Below are positions 7,469 through 16,197 of a DNA stretch of 64,000 nucleotides, piece by piece. The position numbers and the translations under genes were made by a program. The stretch is taken from assembly GCA_016793445.1 (NCBI GenBank), contig JAEUME010000003.1, positions 178,157 through 242,156 on the forward strand, given 5' to 3'. Origin of the DNA: Hyphomicrobium sp. GTDB taxonomy: Bacteria; Pseudomonadota; Alphaproteobacteria; Rhizobiales; Hyphomicrobiaceae. The notes below the pieces were generated by a model, which was not told where the DNA came from, ran no database searches, and was given only the letters and a program-made list of their open reading frames with translations. Within the stretch, counting starts at the first letter, position 1; every line of letters starts with the position of its first letter.

Positions 7469-8698
7469 TTGAATTGCGCGTTCCAGCGCTGGCGGATTTT
7501 CGCCGCCGCGGCCGTGGTTGCGGCGCTTGGTTTGACCGTGGGGCCGGTGCCGCCGGTCCGCGCAATGTCGACCACCGATTTCCTGGCATCGCTGACCGCA
7601 GATGAGGCGGCCGAGCTTCAGGCCTGGAAACAGGCACGGCGAGCCCATGAGCATCATCTCGATGTCTACTGGGACAAGGTCGACGCCAAGCGTGAGGCAC
7701 GCAAAAAGAGGCGCTCGCGCGACACGCTGTTTAGCGCAGATGATTATGTGATGACGTTGCCGCCTGCGTATACGGGTCCAAAGCTGTCCAACGCGCTCGC
7801 GGCGAAGTACTCGAAATTCTTGAGTTCCCAAGAGGAGTCGACGCCGGCCCCTCCCTCCTCGCAAATGCCGGTCGTTGCCGATTATCTGGAAGCGGCCCGG
7901 CGCGTCTACGGCTTCGTGCCCGAGCGTGTCTCGGAAAAAGAATTCAAGCGGCGTTACGCGGAGGAAGCGCACGCTCTTGGTCTTGAGAAGGATCAGGTGG
8001 TGCGCGTCTATGCGCTCGAGACGGGCGGCATCGGCACCTACGATATGCAAGCCGGCATTCATCCGATCAAGAAAACCGGGCGGGCGATTTCAAGCGCACT
8101 GGGTTACGCCCAGCTCCTCGATGCGAATTCCGTCAACGAACTGTCGAAGAACGGCAAGTTGTTTATCGCGCACCTGCAACGCAAGGCCGCCAATCCAAAC
8201 TTGTCGTCCAAGCGTCAGCACGAGTTGAAGTACAAGATCACCATATTGAAGCGCATGTACGCCAACGCCAAGCGCGTGCCCTATATCTGGGAGCGGCATC
8301 AGAGCTATGCCAAGACTGCGGAAGGCATGGGCATGCACGTGCTCAACATCGATGGCGACATCGGTCCCATGCTGCAGGCCATGAAGCTCAAGGGGCTCAT
8401 CGACATGGCCGCCAAGTACGGGCGGACCAATATGTCGGGCGCCGAGGTCGAGGTGATGAACCTGTCGGGACCTGCAACAGGCCTGGAGCTGATGCAGCCC
8501 GCGGGGTTGAAGGCGCCGGTGACGAACTTCTTCGCGCGCCGCGCCTACTACGTCAACAAAATGGTCATTGGTCTGACAGGCGAGCAGCTCCTGGCGGAAC
8601 TCGACCGGCGTATGACCGCGAGCATGAAGGCGCAGGGCGCGATCGAGTTTGCGGAAGCCTTCGACGAGGTGCTGGCGGCAAAGACGGCGGGGCGATAG
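7469..8698 (+). CDS. Exported protein with a transglycosylase-like core
   Basis: A 409-residue protein beginning with TTG, supported by AAGGAG 7 bases upstream. Residues 1-32 form a signal peptide (hydrophobic run, then PPVRA before the likely cut). A charged coiled region (QAWKQARRAHEHH, then KREARKKRRSRD) follows. Residues 170-220 resemble a lysozyme-fold transglycosylase: YALETGGIGTYDMQAG with a candidate catalytic Glu184, then ALGYAQLL at 211-217, which mimics the usual G-x-M-Q motif. The domain is divergent, so a peptidoglycan-cutting role is inference; it may also be a non-catalytic binding protein. It is monocistronic, divergent from the Nudix operon. Confidence 0.7.
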   Translation: MNCAFQRWRIFAAAAVVAALGLTVGPVPPVRAMSTTDFLASLTADEAAELQAWKQARRAHEHHLDVYWDKVDAKREARKKRRSRDTLFSADDYVMTLPPAYTGPKLSNALAAKYSKFLSSQEESTPAPPSSQMPVVADYLEAARRVYGFVPERVSEKEFKRRYAEEAHALGLEKDQVVRVYALETGGIGTYDMQAGIHPIKKTGRAISSALGYAQLLDANSVNELSKNGKLFIAHLQRKAANPNLSSKRQHELKYKITILKRMYANAKRVPYIWERHQSYAKTAEGMGMHVLNIDGDIGPMLQAMKLKGLIDMAAKYGRTNMSGAEVEVMNLSGPATGLELMQPAGLKAPVTNFFARRAYYVNKMVIGLTGEQLLAELDRRMTASMKAQGAIEFAEAFDEVLAAKTAGR

Positions 8699-8805
8699 CG
8701 CTCCACTTGCTAAGGCCTTTGGCTGGCTTGAAACCCGCAGCGGTCTGGCTGAAGCTAGCATAGCGCGCCCCGCATGCCGTGAGGCGCTCAGATCTGCGCC
8801 CCGCC

Positions 8806-9267
8806 ATGACCCAACTCGACGCCATAGATCGCAAAATCCTCAGCCTTCTGCAGGAGGATTGCCGCCTCACCATGCAGGAAATCGCCGGACGCGTCGGGCT
8901 TTCCGCCTCGCCCTGTCACCGGCGGATCAAGATCATGGAGGAGGCGGGCATCATCCGCCGTTACATCGCGCTCGTCGATCAGCGCAAGGTTGGGCTGCCA
9001 GTCAGCGTTTTCATTTCGATCAAGCTGGAGCGCCAGCGCGAAAAAGATCTGGAAGCCTTCGCCAAGGCGATCTTGCGCTGGCCGGAGGTTCTCGAGTGCT
9101 ACCTGATGACGGGGCACCGCGATTATCTTCTGCGCGTGGTCGTGGAAGACCTGTCGGCCTACGAGAAGTTTCTCAAGAACAAGCTGACGCTGGTGCCGGG
9201 CATCGCCTCCATCGAATCGAGCTTTGCGCTCGATCAGATCAAGTACTCGATCGCCTTGCCGGTGTGA
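8806..9267 (+). CDS. Lrp/AsnC family transcriptional regulator
   Basis: A 153-residue feast/famine regulator. The N-terminal winged HTH reads LDAIDRKILSLLQEDCRLTM, then the recognition helix VGLSASPCHRRIKIMEEAGII; a hinge leads to the C-terminal RAM domain (ECYLMTGHRDYLLRVVVEDL), which binds an amino acid or similar effector and builds octamers. The ATG at 8806 gives the usual family N-terminus; a GTG at 8779 in frame would add nine residues and neither start has a clear ribosome site. The effector cannot be told. It is convergent with hemF, 12 bp apart, so neither neighbour is an obvious target. Confidence 0.9.
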   Translation: MTQLDAIDRKILSLLQEDCRLTMQEIAGRVGLSASPCHRRIKIMEEAGIIRRYIALVDQRKVGLPVSVFISIKLERQREKDLEAFAKAILRWPEVLECYLMTGHRDYLLRVVVEDLSAYEKFLKNKLTLVPGIASIESSFALDQIKYSIALPV

Positions 9268-9279
9268 GCGCACCCAGCC

Positions 9280-10182
9280 TCACGGCCATTTGACGACCGG
9301 GGGCATGGACGAGAGGATCGACTCCACGTTGCCGCCGGTCTTCAGTCCGAACACGGTACCCCGGTCGTAGAGGAGATTGTATTCCACGTAGCGGCCGCGG
9401 CGGATGAGCTGCTCCTCGCGCTGAGCTTCCGTATAAGGCAGCGTGTAGTTGCCGCGCACCAGCATGGGATAGACCGACGCGAAGGCGCGGCCGACATCCT
9501 TGGTGAAGGCGAGCGCGGCGTCCCAGCCTCCCTGATCGTCTGAAGGCGTCAGATAATCGTAGAAGATGCCGCCGACGCCGCGCATCTCTTTGCGATGGGG
9601 CAGATAAAAGTATTCGTCGCACCATTCCTTGTAACGTTTGTAGTCGGCAACAGGATGAGGCGCGCAGGCGCCATACATGGCGGCGTGAAATGCCAGCGTA
9701 TCGGCATCCGTCTGCGTGCGTCGCGCATCCAGAACCGGGGTGAGGTCCGCACCGCCCCCAAACCACCACTTGGTGGTCACCACCATGCGGGTGTTCATGT
9801 GTACGGCGGGCACGTTGGGATTGCGCATATGCGCAATGAGAGAGATGCCCGAGGCCCAGAAGCGCGGATCCTCCTCGGCACCCGGGATCTGCTTGCGGAA
9901 CTCGGGGGCGAACTCGCCATGTACGGTGGAGGTGTGCACGCCCACCTTCTCGAACACGCGGCCCGCCATCATGCTCATGAGCCCGCCGCCGCCCTTGGCT
10001 CCGGTATGATCCGTACGCTCCCAAGGCGTGCGCACGAAGCGGCTTGGTGACATATCGCCGTGAGGGGCGGTTACGGGCAGATCGGTTTCCAGCTTCTCGA
10101 AGGCTGTGCAGATCTGATCGCGCAATTCTTCAAACCAGGTACGGGCGGTTTCTTTACGGGCTTCCAGCAGGGACTCACTCAT
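9280..10182 (-). CDS. hemF: Oxygen-dependent coproporphyrinogen III oxidase
   Basis: A 300-residue HemF, which oxidatively decarboxylates coproporphyrinogen III to protoporphyrinogen IX using O2. Family marks include [49 protein letters not shown]-type region [22 protein letters not shown] (in part) and the C-terminal [20 protein letters not shown] plus [10 protein letters not shown] start at the ATG at 10182 ([10 protein letters not shown]), because the 26 upstream codons in frame are not family-like. A dyad 55 bp upstream may be an operator. Confidence 0.95.
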   Translation of the reverse strand: MSESLLEARKETARTWFEELRDQICTAFEKLETDLPVTAPHGDMSPSRFVRTPWERTDHTGAKGGGGLMSMMAGRVFEKVGVHTSTVHGEFAPEFRKQIPGAEEDPRFWASGISLIAHMRNPNVPAVHMNTRMVVTTKWWFGGGADLTPVLDARRTQTDADTLAFHAAMYGACAPHPVADYKRYKEWCDEYFYLPHRKEMRGVGGIFYDYLTPSDDQGGWDAALAFTKDVGRAFASVYPMLVRGNYTLPYTEAQREEQLIRRGRYVEYNLLYDRGTVFGLKTGGNVESILSSMPPVVKWP

Positions 10183-10237
10183 AGGGCCTCGGTCATGGGG
10201 CTTGGACTTGTGCTCGTCTTCTTTTCGACCAATATGG

Positions 10238-10254
10238 ACCCTAGTGCATAGGGT
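10238..10254. promoter_or_regulatory. Dyad ACCCTA-N5-TAGGGT upstream of hemF
   Basis: A perfect 6-5-6 inverted repeat lies 55-71 bp before the hemF start, where a promoter or operator is expected. The factor is unknown; it does not match the Fnr half-site TTGAT. Confidence 0.4.
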
Positions 10255-10440
10255 GTTCATCGCGCCGCCACAAGCAATCTGGTCCTCGGGACAAAACTCC
10301 GTGAGGGCCGGATTAGTTTTTTGGCCGTCAGGCTCTCACAAGATGTGGAGCGCGTGCGATGCGAACCCATTAATCGCGAGATATCTCCCGCGCAGGGGAA
10401 CCTGTGGTAGATCCCCGCGGCCGTTGAAGGCAGCTAAACG

Positions 10441-12318
10441 ATGTTCCGGCGCATAACATCCTGGTTCGAGACGCGCATCGATCCTTTCGCGCGCCCGGGA
10501 ATCGTGCGCCCGCCCGCGGGGCTGGGTGAATTCTATTGGCATTACGTCAAGCCGGTATGGCCGGTTTTCGTGGCGCTGCTCGTCATGGGCTTTCTTGGCT
10601 CGGCCATCGAAGTGATGCTGTTTGCCTTCATCGGCCAGCTCGTCGACATGATGAAAGCGACGTCCGATCCCAAGGCGTTCATTTCCGACAATGCCGGTGT
10701 GCTGGCCTGGATGGCGTTCGTCGCGCTCATCGCGCGCCCCGTGGTGTCCACGGTGCACGACCTTATCAAGAACCAGGCGGTCGCAACGACATTCACCAAC
10801 CGCGTGCGCTGGCAGACGCACTCTTATGTGCTGCGCCAGTCGCTCGGTTTCTTCCAGAACGACTTCGCCGGCCGCATCGCCAACAAGATCGTGCAAACGG
10901 CGCCCGCGCTGCGTGAAAGCGTGGTCCAGCTCATCGACGCGCTGTGGTACGCGATGGTGCAGTTCATGGGCGCGATCACGATTTTCGCCGCCTCTGACTG
11001 GCGCCTGACCATTCCTCTCATCATCTGGCTCGCCGCTTATATCGTGGCGCTGGCCTACTTCGTGCCGCGCATCAAGAAGCGGGCGACCGATACGTCGGAA
11101 GCCCGCTCCATGCTGGTCGGGCGCATCGTCGACAGCTACACCAACATTCTCACAGTGAAGCTGTTTGCCCATGCCGAGCGCGAGGACGAATACGCCCGCA
11201 CTGCGTTCCGCGAGATGATGGAAAAGTGGCAGGCCTCTCTCCGGCTTATTACGGGCATGGAGTTCGCGCTCTACACTCTGAACGGCATCCTCATCGTGAC
11301 GACGGGCTGGCTGACCATCACGCTTTGGGCGAACGGTCACGTCACAACCGGCGCCAACGCGACGGTCATCGGCCTCGTCATCCGCATCGTGATGATGTCG
11401 GGCTGGGTGATGTGGACGATCTCGGGCATCTTCGAGAACATCGGCGTCGTGCACGAGGGCATGGAGACGATTTCGCGGCCCCATACGGTGCTGGACGCGC
11501 CGGATGCCCGTTCGCTGATGGTTACGAAGGGCGAGATCCGCTTCGACGGGATACAGTTTCATTATGGCGCTGGCGTCAGCGGTGCCGCCGATCAGCCCGT
11601 CCGGGTCATTGATCATTTGAGTCTGAATATCAAACCCGGCGAGAAGGTAGGCTTGATAGGGCGCTCGGGCGCGGGCAAGTCGACGCTCGTTAGCCTGCTG
11701 CTGCGCTTCTACGACTTGGAAGGCGGACGAATCCTCATCGACGGCCAGGACATCGCAAACGTTTCACAAGACAGCCTGCGCGCTCAGATCGGCGTCGTCA
11801 CCCAGGACACCTCGCTGCTGCATCGCTCGGTGCGTGACAACATCCTCTATGGGCGGCCGGATGCCACGCAGGAGGAACTGTCGGCGGCCGCCTCCCGGGC
11901 CCAGGCTGCGAGCTTCATCGATGGCCTCGAGGACATGAGGGGCCGCAAGGGCTACGATGCCCACGTGGGCGAGCGCGGCGTGAAACTGTCGGGCGGCCAG
12001 CGCCAGCGCATCGCCATCGCGCGGGTTCTTCTGAAGAACGCGCCGATCCTGGTGCTGGACGAGGCCACGAGCGCGCTCGACAGCGAGGTGGAAGCCGCCA
12101 TTCAGGAGAGCCTCAATACGCTGATGGAAGGCAAGACAGTGATCGCCATCGCGCACCGGCTGTCGACCATCGCAGCGATGGATCGGCTGGTCGTAATGGA
12201 TGACGGACGGATCGTGGAAGAGGGGACCCACAGCGAGTTGCTCCGCCGTGGCGGCATCTATGCCCAACTGTGGGCACGCCAATCAGGCGGCTTCCTGGCT
12301 CGAGAGGCCGCGGAGTAG
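10441..12318 (+). CDS. ABC exporter (fused membrane and ATPase domains)
   Basis: A 625-residue half-transporter of the multidrug/lipid exporter type. About six membrane helices fill residues 30-330 (for example PVFVALLVMGFLGSAIEVML). The ATPase domain has Walker A GLIGRSGAGKST, Q-loop TQDTSLL, signature LSGGQRQR, Walker B ILVLDEATSALDS and H-loop AIAHRLSTI. It works as a dimer that pumps a substrate out of the cytoplasm; the substrate cannot be told from the sequence. It is followed by the TonB receptor gene on the same strand 186 bp later, but the gap holds its own promoter-like elements, so a shared role is only possible. Confidence 0.92.
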   Translation: MFRRITSWFETRIDPFARPGIVRPPAGLGEFYWHYVKPVWPVFVALLVMGFLGSAIEVMLFAFIGQLVDMMKATSDPKAFISDNAGVLAWMAFVALIARPVVSTVHDLIKNQAVATTFTNRVRWQTHSYVLRQSLGFFQNDFAGRIANKIVQTAPALRESVVQLIDALWYAMVQFMGAITIFAASDWRLTIPLIIWLAAYIVALAYFVPRIKKRATDTSEARSMLVGRIVDSYTNILTVKLFAHAEREDEYARTAFREMMEKWQASLRLITGMEFALYTLNGILIVTTGWLTITLWANGHVTTGANATVIGLVIRIVMMSGWVMWTISGIFENIGVVHEGMETISRPHTVLDAPDARSLMVTKGEIRFDGIQFHYGAGVSGAADQPVRVIDHLSLNIKPGEKVGLIGRSGAGKSTLVSLLLRFYDLEGGRILIDGQDIANVSQDSLRAQIGVVTQDTSLLHRSVRDNILYGRPDATQEELSAAASRAQAASFIDGLEDMRGRKGYDAHVGERGVKLSGGQRQRIAIARVLLKNAPILVLDEATSALDSEVEAAIQESLNTLMEGKTVIAIAHRLSTIAAMDRLVVMDDGRIVEEGTHSELLRRGGIYAQLWARQSGGFLAREAAE

Positions 12319-12346
12319 CTGTATCGGGCGGATACGGTTCAATCAC

Positions 12347-12361
12347 TTTGAATCGTTCAAA
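12347..12361. promoter_or_regulatory. Irr-box-like dyad TTTGAA-TCG-TTCAAA upstream of the TonB receptor
   Basis: A perfect 6-3-6 inverted repeat. From memory, the alphaproteobacterial iron control element bound by Irr is close to TTAGAA-N3-TTCTAA; this site has the same arm length and 3-base spacer and differs at one base in each arm. It lies in front of a siderophore receptor gene, the right place for iron control. Confidence 0.45.
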
Positions 12362-12403
12362 ACTTTTCTGCCACAGGAGGGACGGACAATCCACTCCGCG
12401 TGC

Positions 12404-12434
12404 AATAAATTTGTTGATTTCAAAAGTATATAAT
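12404..12434 (+). promoter_or_regulatory. AT-rich promoter candidate of the TonB receptor
   Basis: A perfect -10 word TATAAT (12429-12434) sits in a very AT-rich patch about 70 bases before the receptor start. No good -35 lies 17 bases upstream, which would suit an activated or regulated promoter. Confidence 0.4.
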
Positions 12435-12504
12435 TACACTCCTGGCTAACGGTGAAGTGACCGTCATTTTTAAAGAACATTCGCCTCTGCTTTTGGGAGG
12501 AACA

Positions 12505-14988
12505 ATGCGTTTCCATACTTTGCGAGACACGATGCGCGCAGTCTCTCTGAGGGGAGAAAGTGGTTTGGGCTCCCAGTCTCGCCTGCTTGGGGCTGTTGTG
12601 GGCGCGGCTTTCATGCTTTTTGACGTTCCGGCTCCTCGTGCCCAGGAAACGGATCCCGAGCCACGGCCAGCGGCTGGGGCCAACACGGGCAAGACACAAT
12701 CCCAGGGTGCGGCTGGCGATCCGGGCGCTGGCGCCGCGGAAACCGATGCGCACCTGCCTGCCGTTACCGTTGAAACGGCCAAAGAGCCCAGTGCAAAACC
12801 TGCCACGGCGCCCCCCGCGTCCGCGGCGGCCGTTGAAGACGATGAGCAGGGCCCGCCGCCAGCGCGCAAGAAGGCCAAATCCAAGCCCAAGAAAAGCGCC
12901 GCCGCCCAATCCGCGCCGCCGCCTCCGCCGCCAGAGGACTATGAGCCGGTTGCAGACCCCAGCAACGGTGGGCAGCGCGCCACGACAGATGCACCCGCAC
13001 CCGTACGCGGCGGACCGAGCGGTATCGATGGCTACACGGCCGCCCGCACAACGACTGCCACAAAGACGGAAACGCTAATCAAGGACATCCCTCAGTCTCT
13101 GACGGTCATTACGCGTCAGCAGGCCGATGATCAGGGTGCCAAGAGCCTCGGCCAGGTATTGACTTACGTCCCTGGTGTCAATGTCGCGCTGGGTGAAGGA
13201 CATCGCGATCAGATCACCATTCGCGGCCAGCAGACGACGGCAGACTTCTTCCTCAACGGGGTGCGCGACGATGCGGAGTATTATCGCGACCTCTATAACA
13301 TCGAGGCGGTCGAGGTGCTCAAAGGGCCTGCCGCGATGATCTTCGGGCGTGGTGGTGGCGGCGGTGTCGTCAACCGCACGCAGAAGGAAGCCAATGGCGT
13401 TCCCATTCGCGACGTTACGGCCAGTTATGGCAGCTACAATTCCAAACGTACGACGATCGATGTAGGAGACGCGATCTCGAGCACTGCGGCGTTCCGCATC
13501 AACGCCATGTACGAGAATTCCGAAGGTTTCCGCGACTATTTCGAGCTGGAGCGTTTCGGGATCAATCCGACGCTGGGCTTTAAGCTTACGGATCAAACCA
13601 AGCTGCTCGTCAGCTACGAATACTATCGCGATGACCGCACCGTGGATCGAGGGGTCCCTTCGCGCAACGGATGGCCCCTGGAAGGCTTTGACGAGACGTT
13701 CTTCGGCCATCCACGTGACAGCTTCGCCAACTATGAAGGTCACACCGCTGCCGCAACACTGGAACACAAGTTCAGCGACGACGTGAAGGTGCGCAACTAC
13801 ACCTCGTATATGACCTTTGACAAGGCCTACCAGAATACATTTGCCAGCAGTTCGGTATCGGACACAGGCGATGTCACGATTGGCGGTTACCGTGATGCGA
13901 CACAGCGCGACAGCATCGTGAACCAGACCGACGTGACGATGAAGATCGATGTGGCCCCAAATATCCGCCACACTATTCTGGCGGGTACCGAGTTCACGTA
14001 TCAAGAGACCAAAAACGGTCGCAACACACCGCATTTTCTCACGCCCGATGGCCCAACAAGCCTTACGGTGACGCTTGCGAATCCGACCCTGTTTTCGCCG
14101 GTCTATTTCAACGAGGTCAATCGCCGCCGCGCGACCGATCTCAACACACAGAGCGCGTACGTTCAGGACCAGCTACAGGTTAGCCGATATCTGGATATTA
14201 TTGGCGGCATTCGCTTCGACCGCTTCGACATCGACTTCGAGAACGGCTTGAACGGCGATGTCCTCGGTCGCGTCGATAACGTCTGGTCGCCGCGCGCGGG
14301 CGTCGTGTTCAAGCCATCCGAGCAGATCTCGCTATATGTCAGCTACTCGCGTTCGTTCCTTCCCAGTGCCGGCGATCAGTTCAACGTGCTCGACGTGACG
14401 ACCGCCACACTGGAGCCGGAGGAGTTCGAGAATAAGGAGATCGGTTTCAAGTGGGAAATCATGCCCCGCCTTATGATGACGGGTGCCATCTTCCAACTCG
14501 ATCGCACGAACCAGTTCGTGGCCGATGGTCCGTTTGCCGGCCAGCAAGTCGGCGAAACACGTACAGAAGGTGCGGAATTGGCTCTGACCGGCTACCTCAC
14601 CGACCGTTGGCAGATCGCGGCGGGGTTTGGTCATCAGATTGCGGAAGTCGTCGAAGGGCGGCCCGCCGATATCGGGCATGAGGTCCCGTGGGTGCCGCAC
14701 AACACCTTCTCGCTGTGGAACAAATATCAGTTTACCGACATGTTCGCAGCAGGCCTGGGTGTCGTTCACAAGACCGATTTCTTTGCCGCGCTCGACAACA
14801 CGGTGCGGGTGCCCGGCTACACGCGTCTTGATGCTGCACTCTATCTGGATCTGAATGAGACATGGAGTGCGCAACTCAACGTCGAGAACCTGCTCAACGA
14901 GGACTATTTCGTCGCCGCGCACAATAACAACAACATTATGCCAGGTGCCCCGACATCCGTGTACGTCACCGTGGGCGCCAAGTTCTGA
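12505..14988 (+). CDS. TonB-dependent siderophore receptor
   Basis: An 827-residue outer-membrane receptor that imports a ferric siderophore with TonB energy. Start chosen at the ATG at 12505, five bases after GGGAGG. Residues 1-48 are a signal sequence ending PAPRAQE. A TonB-box-like LPAVTVETAK is at 84-93, then a long Pro/Lys/Ala linker (94-185) containing PPPPPP and KKAKSKPKK. The plug starts near 187 (IKDIPQSLTVITRQQADDQG, then GVRDDAEYYRDLYNIEAVEVL), followed by the 22-strand barrel and a terminal aromatic (VTVGAKF). No N-terminal STN signalling domain is present, so it should not act through a sigma/anti-sigma pair. The ligand is unknown. Confidence 0.93.
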   Translation: MRFHTLRDTMRAVSLRGESGLGSQSRLLGAVVGAAFMLFDVPAPRAQETDPEPRPAAGANTGKTQSQGAAGDPGAGAAETDAHLPAVTVETAKEPSAKPATAPPASAAAVEDDEQGPPPARKKAKSKPKKSAAAQSAPPPPPPEDYEPVADPSNGGQRATTDAPAPVRGGPSGIDGYTAARTTTATKTETLIKDIPQSLTVITRQQADDQGAKSLGQVLTYVPGVNVALGEGHRDQITIRGQQTTADFFLNGVRDDAEYYRDLYNIEAVEVLKGPAAMIFGRGGGGGVVNRTQKEANGVPIRDVTASYGSYNSKRTTIDVGDAISSTAAFRINAMYENSEGFRDYFELERFGINPTLGFKLTDQTKLLVSYEYYRDDRTVDRGVPSRNGWPLEGFDETFFGHPRDSFANYEGHTAAATLEHKFSDDVKVRNYTSYMTFDKAYQNTFASSSVSDTGDVTIGGYRDATQRDSIVNQTDVTMKIDVAPNIRHTILAGTEFTYQETKNGRNTPHFLTPDGPTSLTVTLANPTLFSPVYFNEVNRRRATDLNTQSAYVQDQLQVSRYLDIIGGIRFDRFDIDFENGLNGDVLGRVDNVWSPRAGVVFKPSEQISLYVSYSRSFLPSAGDQFNVLDVTTATLEPEEFENKEIGFKWEIMPRLMMTGAIFQLDRTNQFVADGPFAGQQVGETRTEGAELALTGYLTDRWQIAAGFGHQIAEVVEGRPADIGHEVPWVPHNTFSLWNKYQFTDMFAAGLGVVHKTDFFAALDNTVRVPGYTRLDAALYLDLNETWSAQLNVENLLNEDYFVAAHNNNNIMPGAPTSVYVTVGAKF

Positions 14989-15020
14989 GTAAACCAGCGC
15001 TTCCCATGAAAACCTCAAGA

Positions 15021-15047
15021 AAAGGCTCCGGCGGACCCGGGGCCTTT
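15021..15047 (+). terminator. Intrinsic terminator of the TonB receptor gene
   Basis: An 11 bp stem (AAAGGCTCCGG with CCGGGGCCTTT, one G-U pair) around a five-base loop lies 32 bases after the stop codon. The left arm's A run also lets it work in the reverse direction. Confidence 0.75.
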
Positions 15048-15101
15048 ATCATTTGCGCGGCCTGCGCGTGAATGTCTGCAAAATTGGCGCGGCTTTTATT
15101 G

Positions 15102-15130
15102 TTGACTCAAAAAGTATTGTATGGCTATCT
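15102..15130 (+). promoter_or_regulatory. Alphaproteobacterial sigma-70 promoter, TTGACT-N17-CTATCT
   Basis: -35 TTGACT at 15102-15107 and -10 CTATCT at 15125-15130 are separated by exactly 17 bases and fit the alphaproteobacterial consensus (c)TTGAC-N17-CTATAT well. It points at a short transcript ending at the terminator at 15163-15208, with no ORF between. Confidence 0.6.
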
Positions 15131-15135
15131 CTTGT

Positions 15136-15208
15136 CACCCATCACTCCGAGGGACAACTTAGACGCCCGCGTCGGACTGCTAGCCAGTCACAACGCGGGC
15201 GTTTTTTT
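15136..15208 (+). ncRNA. Candidate small RNA of about 72 nt
   Basis: Between a good promoter and a strong intrinsic terminator there is room for a 70-75 nt transcript and no reading frame. The 3' end is a perfect 10 bp stem (ACGCCCGCGT 15163-15172, ACGCGGGCGT 15193-15202) capped by an inner hairpin GACTG-CTAGC-CAGTC and followed by seven T. The 5' half (CACCCATCACTCCGAGGGAC) would be single-stranded and free to pair. Both flanking genes are excluded as owners: the TonB receptor has its own terminator upstream, and the next gene runs towards it from the other strand. I do not recognise a known RNA family. Confidence 0.55.
15163..15208 (+). terminator. Orphan intrinsic terminator (3' end of the sRNA candidate)
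   Basis: A 10 bp perfect GC stem followed by TTTTTTT on the plus strand. No plus-strand gene ends here, so it must serve a non-coding transcript. The stem could also stop the minus-strand transcription poorly, as it lacks a T run in that direction. Confidence 0.85.
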
Positions 15209-15236
15209 CCTATAGGTCGGCTAGGCGAAAGCAGCC

Positions 15237-15611
15237 TCAGGGTTTGCAGTCGGTGAGCTGATCGGCCTCCAGCGAGAACGAGTAAGGCCCGGTGTCGCGC
15301 ACCTCGACGTTCTTGACGACGCAGGTCCGCCCCGCCTTGTCCTTGATCTTCACGTCGAAGGTGCCAGAGGTAACGCCTGTCAGCGGCAACCGCTCGTCGC
15401 TCTCGGCCACGTTGTTATCGTCGTTGGCGGTTTGATTTGGTCCAAACTTGTCGGTTCCGGCCGGAGCCATATAGAGTTCCACGAGATCCTCGCCCGTGAG
15501 GTTCCAGAACTTCATCTTGGCGTTCTTCTCGGCTTTGTCGTCGTCATCATCGGCGAAGGCGCCAGTGGTGGCGGCAATGAACATGATACCTGCGATCGCT
15601 GTCAATCTCAT
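15237..15611 (-). CDS. Exported small protein, function unknown
   Basis: A 124-residue protein with a clear signal peptide (residues 1-20, MRLTAIAGIMFIAATTGAFA), an acidic start to the mature part (five Asp), and one compact domain: FWNLTGEDLVELYMAPAGTDKFGPNQ, then DERLPLTGVTSGTFDVKIKD and a C-terminal Cys pair (Cys in RTCVV and LTDCKP) that may form a disulfide. It resembles a group of unnamed periplasmic proteins of Hyphomicrobiales with the motif N-L-T/x-E-LYLAPAGT-x-x-GPNQ. An AGGAG lies 12 bases before the ATG. Role unknown; probably a beta-sandwich. Confidence 0.78.
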   Translation of the reverse strand: MRLTAIAGIMFIAATTGAFADDDDDKAEKNAKMKFWNLTGEDLVELYMAPAGTDKFGPNQTANDDNNVAESDERLPLTGVTSGTFDVKIKDKAGRTCVVKNVEVRDTGPYSFSLEADQLTDCKP

Positions 15612-15720
15612 GGAAGTGTCTGGCTCCTAGCGGCGGGCCGAGTGCCCGATTTCAAAACTAATCCTAAGGTAGCATAAGCAAATTGCTACCCTTAGCTAGT
15701 TGATGCGGTTCACAAATACT

Positions 15721-16197
15721 TCAACATTCCGGGGGGTTGGCGCAGGGAAACCCTCCCGTCTGGCGCAGCGCCTCGCCAACCACGATGGCAGCGGCTACGG
15801 CGATATTCAGGGAGCGCAGTCCAGGGAGCATCGGAATGCGAAGCCGGGCGTCCGCGATATCGTGAACCGGCCTTGGCACGCCCGCGCTTTCGCGACCCAG
15901 AAGGATCACGTCGCCGGGCGCGAAGCAGAAGTCGATATGGGACGTCTCGGCGTGGGACGACAGCAGTACAAGGCGTCCGGCGGTTACGCGCCGGGCCACA
16001 TCGAAATCCTCAAAGCTCACATGGCGTGTCAGATCGACATGCGCGAGATAGTCGAGCCCCGCGCGGCGCAGCGCCCGGTCGCTCATGTCGAATCCCGCCG
16101 GGCCGATGACATCCACAGGGATTCCGAGGCACGCGCCCAGCCGTAGAATCGTCCCGGTATTTTGAGCGATGTCAGGCTGATACAGCGCAAGTCTCAT
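15721..16197 (-). CDS. trmL: tRNA (cytidine/uridine-34 2'-O)-methyltransferase
   Basis: A 158-residue SpoU/SPOUT methyltransferase that methylates the ribose of the wobble base in tRNA-Leu. The knot motifs are all there: MRLALYQPDIAQNTGTILRL at the start (motif 1 with N-x-G), LLGRESAGVP (motif 2), and LRSLNIAVAAAIVVGEAL (motif 3). Length is exactly that of the single-domain TrmL type. Divergent from petA, 246 bp apart. Confidence 0.93.
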   Translation of the reverse strand: MRLALYQPDIAQNTGTILRLGACLGIPVDVIGPAGFDMSDRALRRAGLDYLAHVDLTRHVSFEDFDVARRVTAGRLVLLSSHAETSHIDFCFAPGDVILLGRESAGVPRPVHDIADARLRIPMLPGLRSLNIAVAAAIVVGEALRQTGGFPCANPPEC

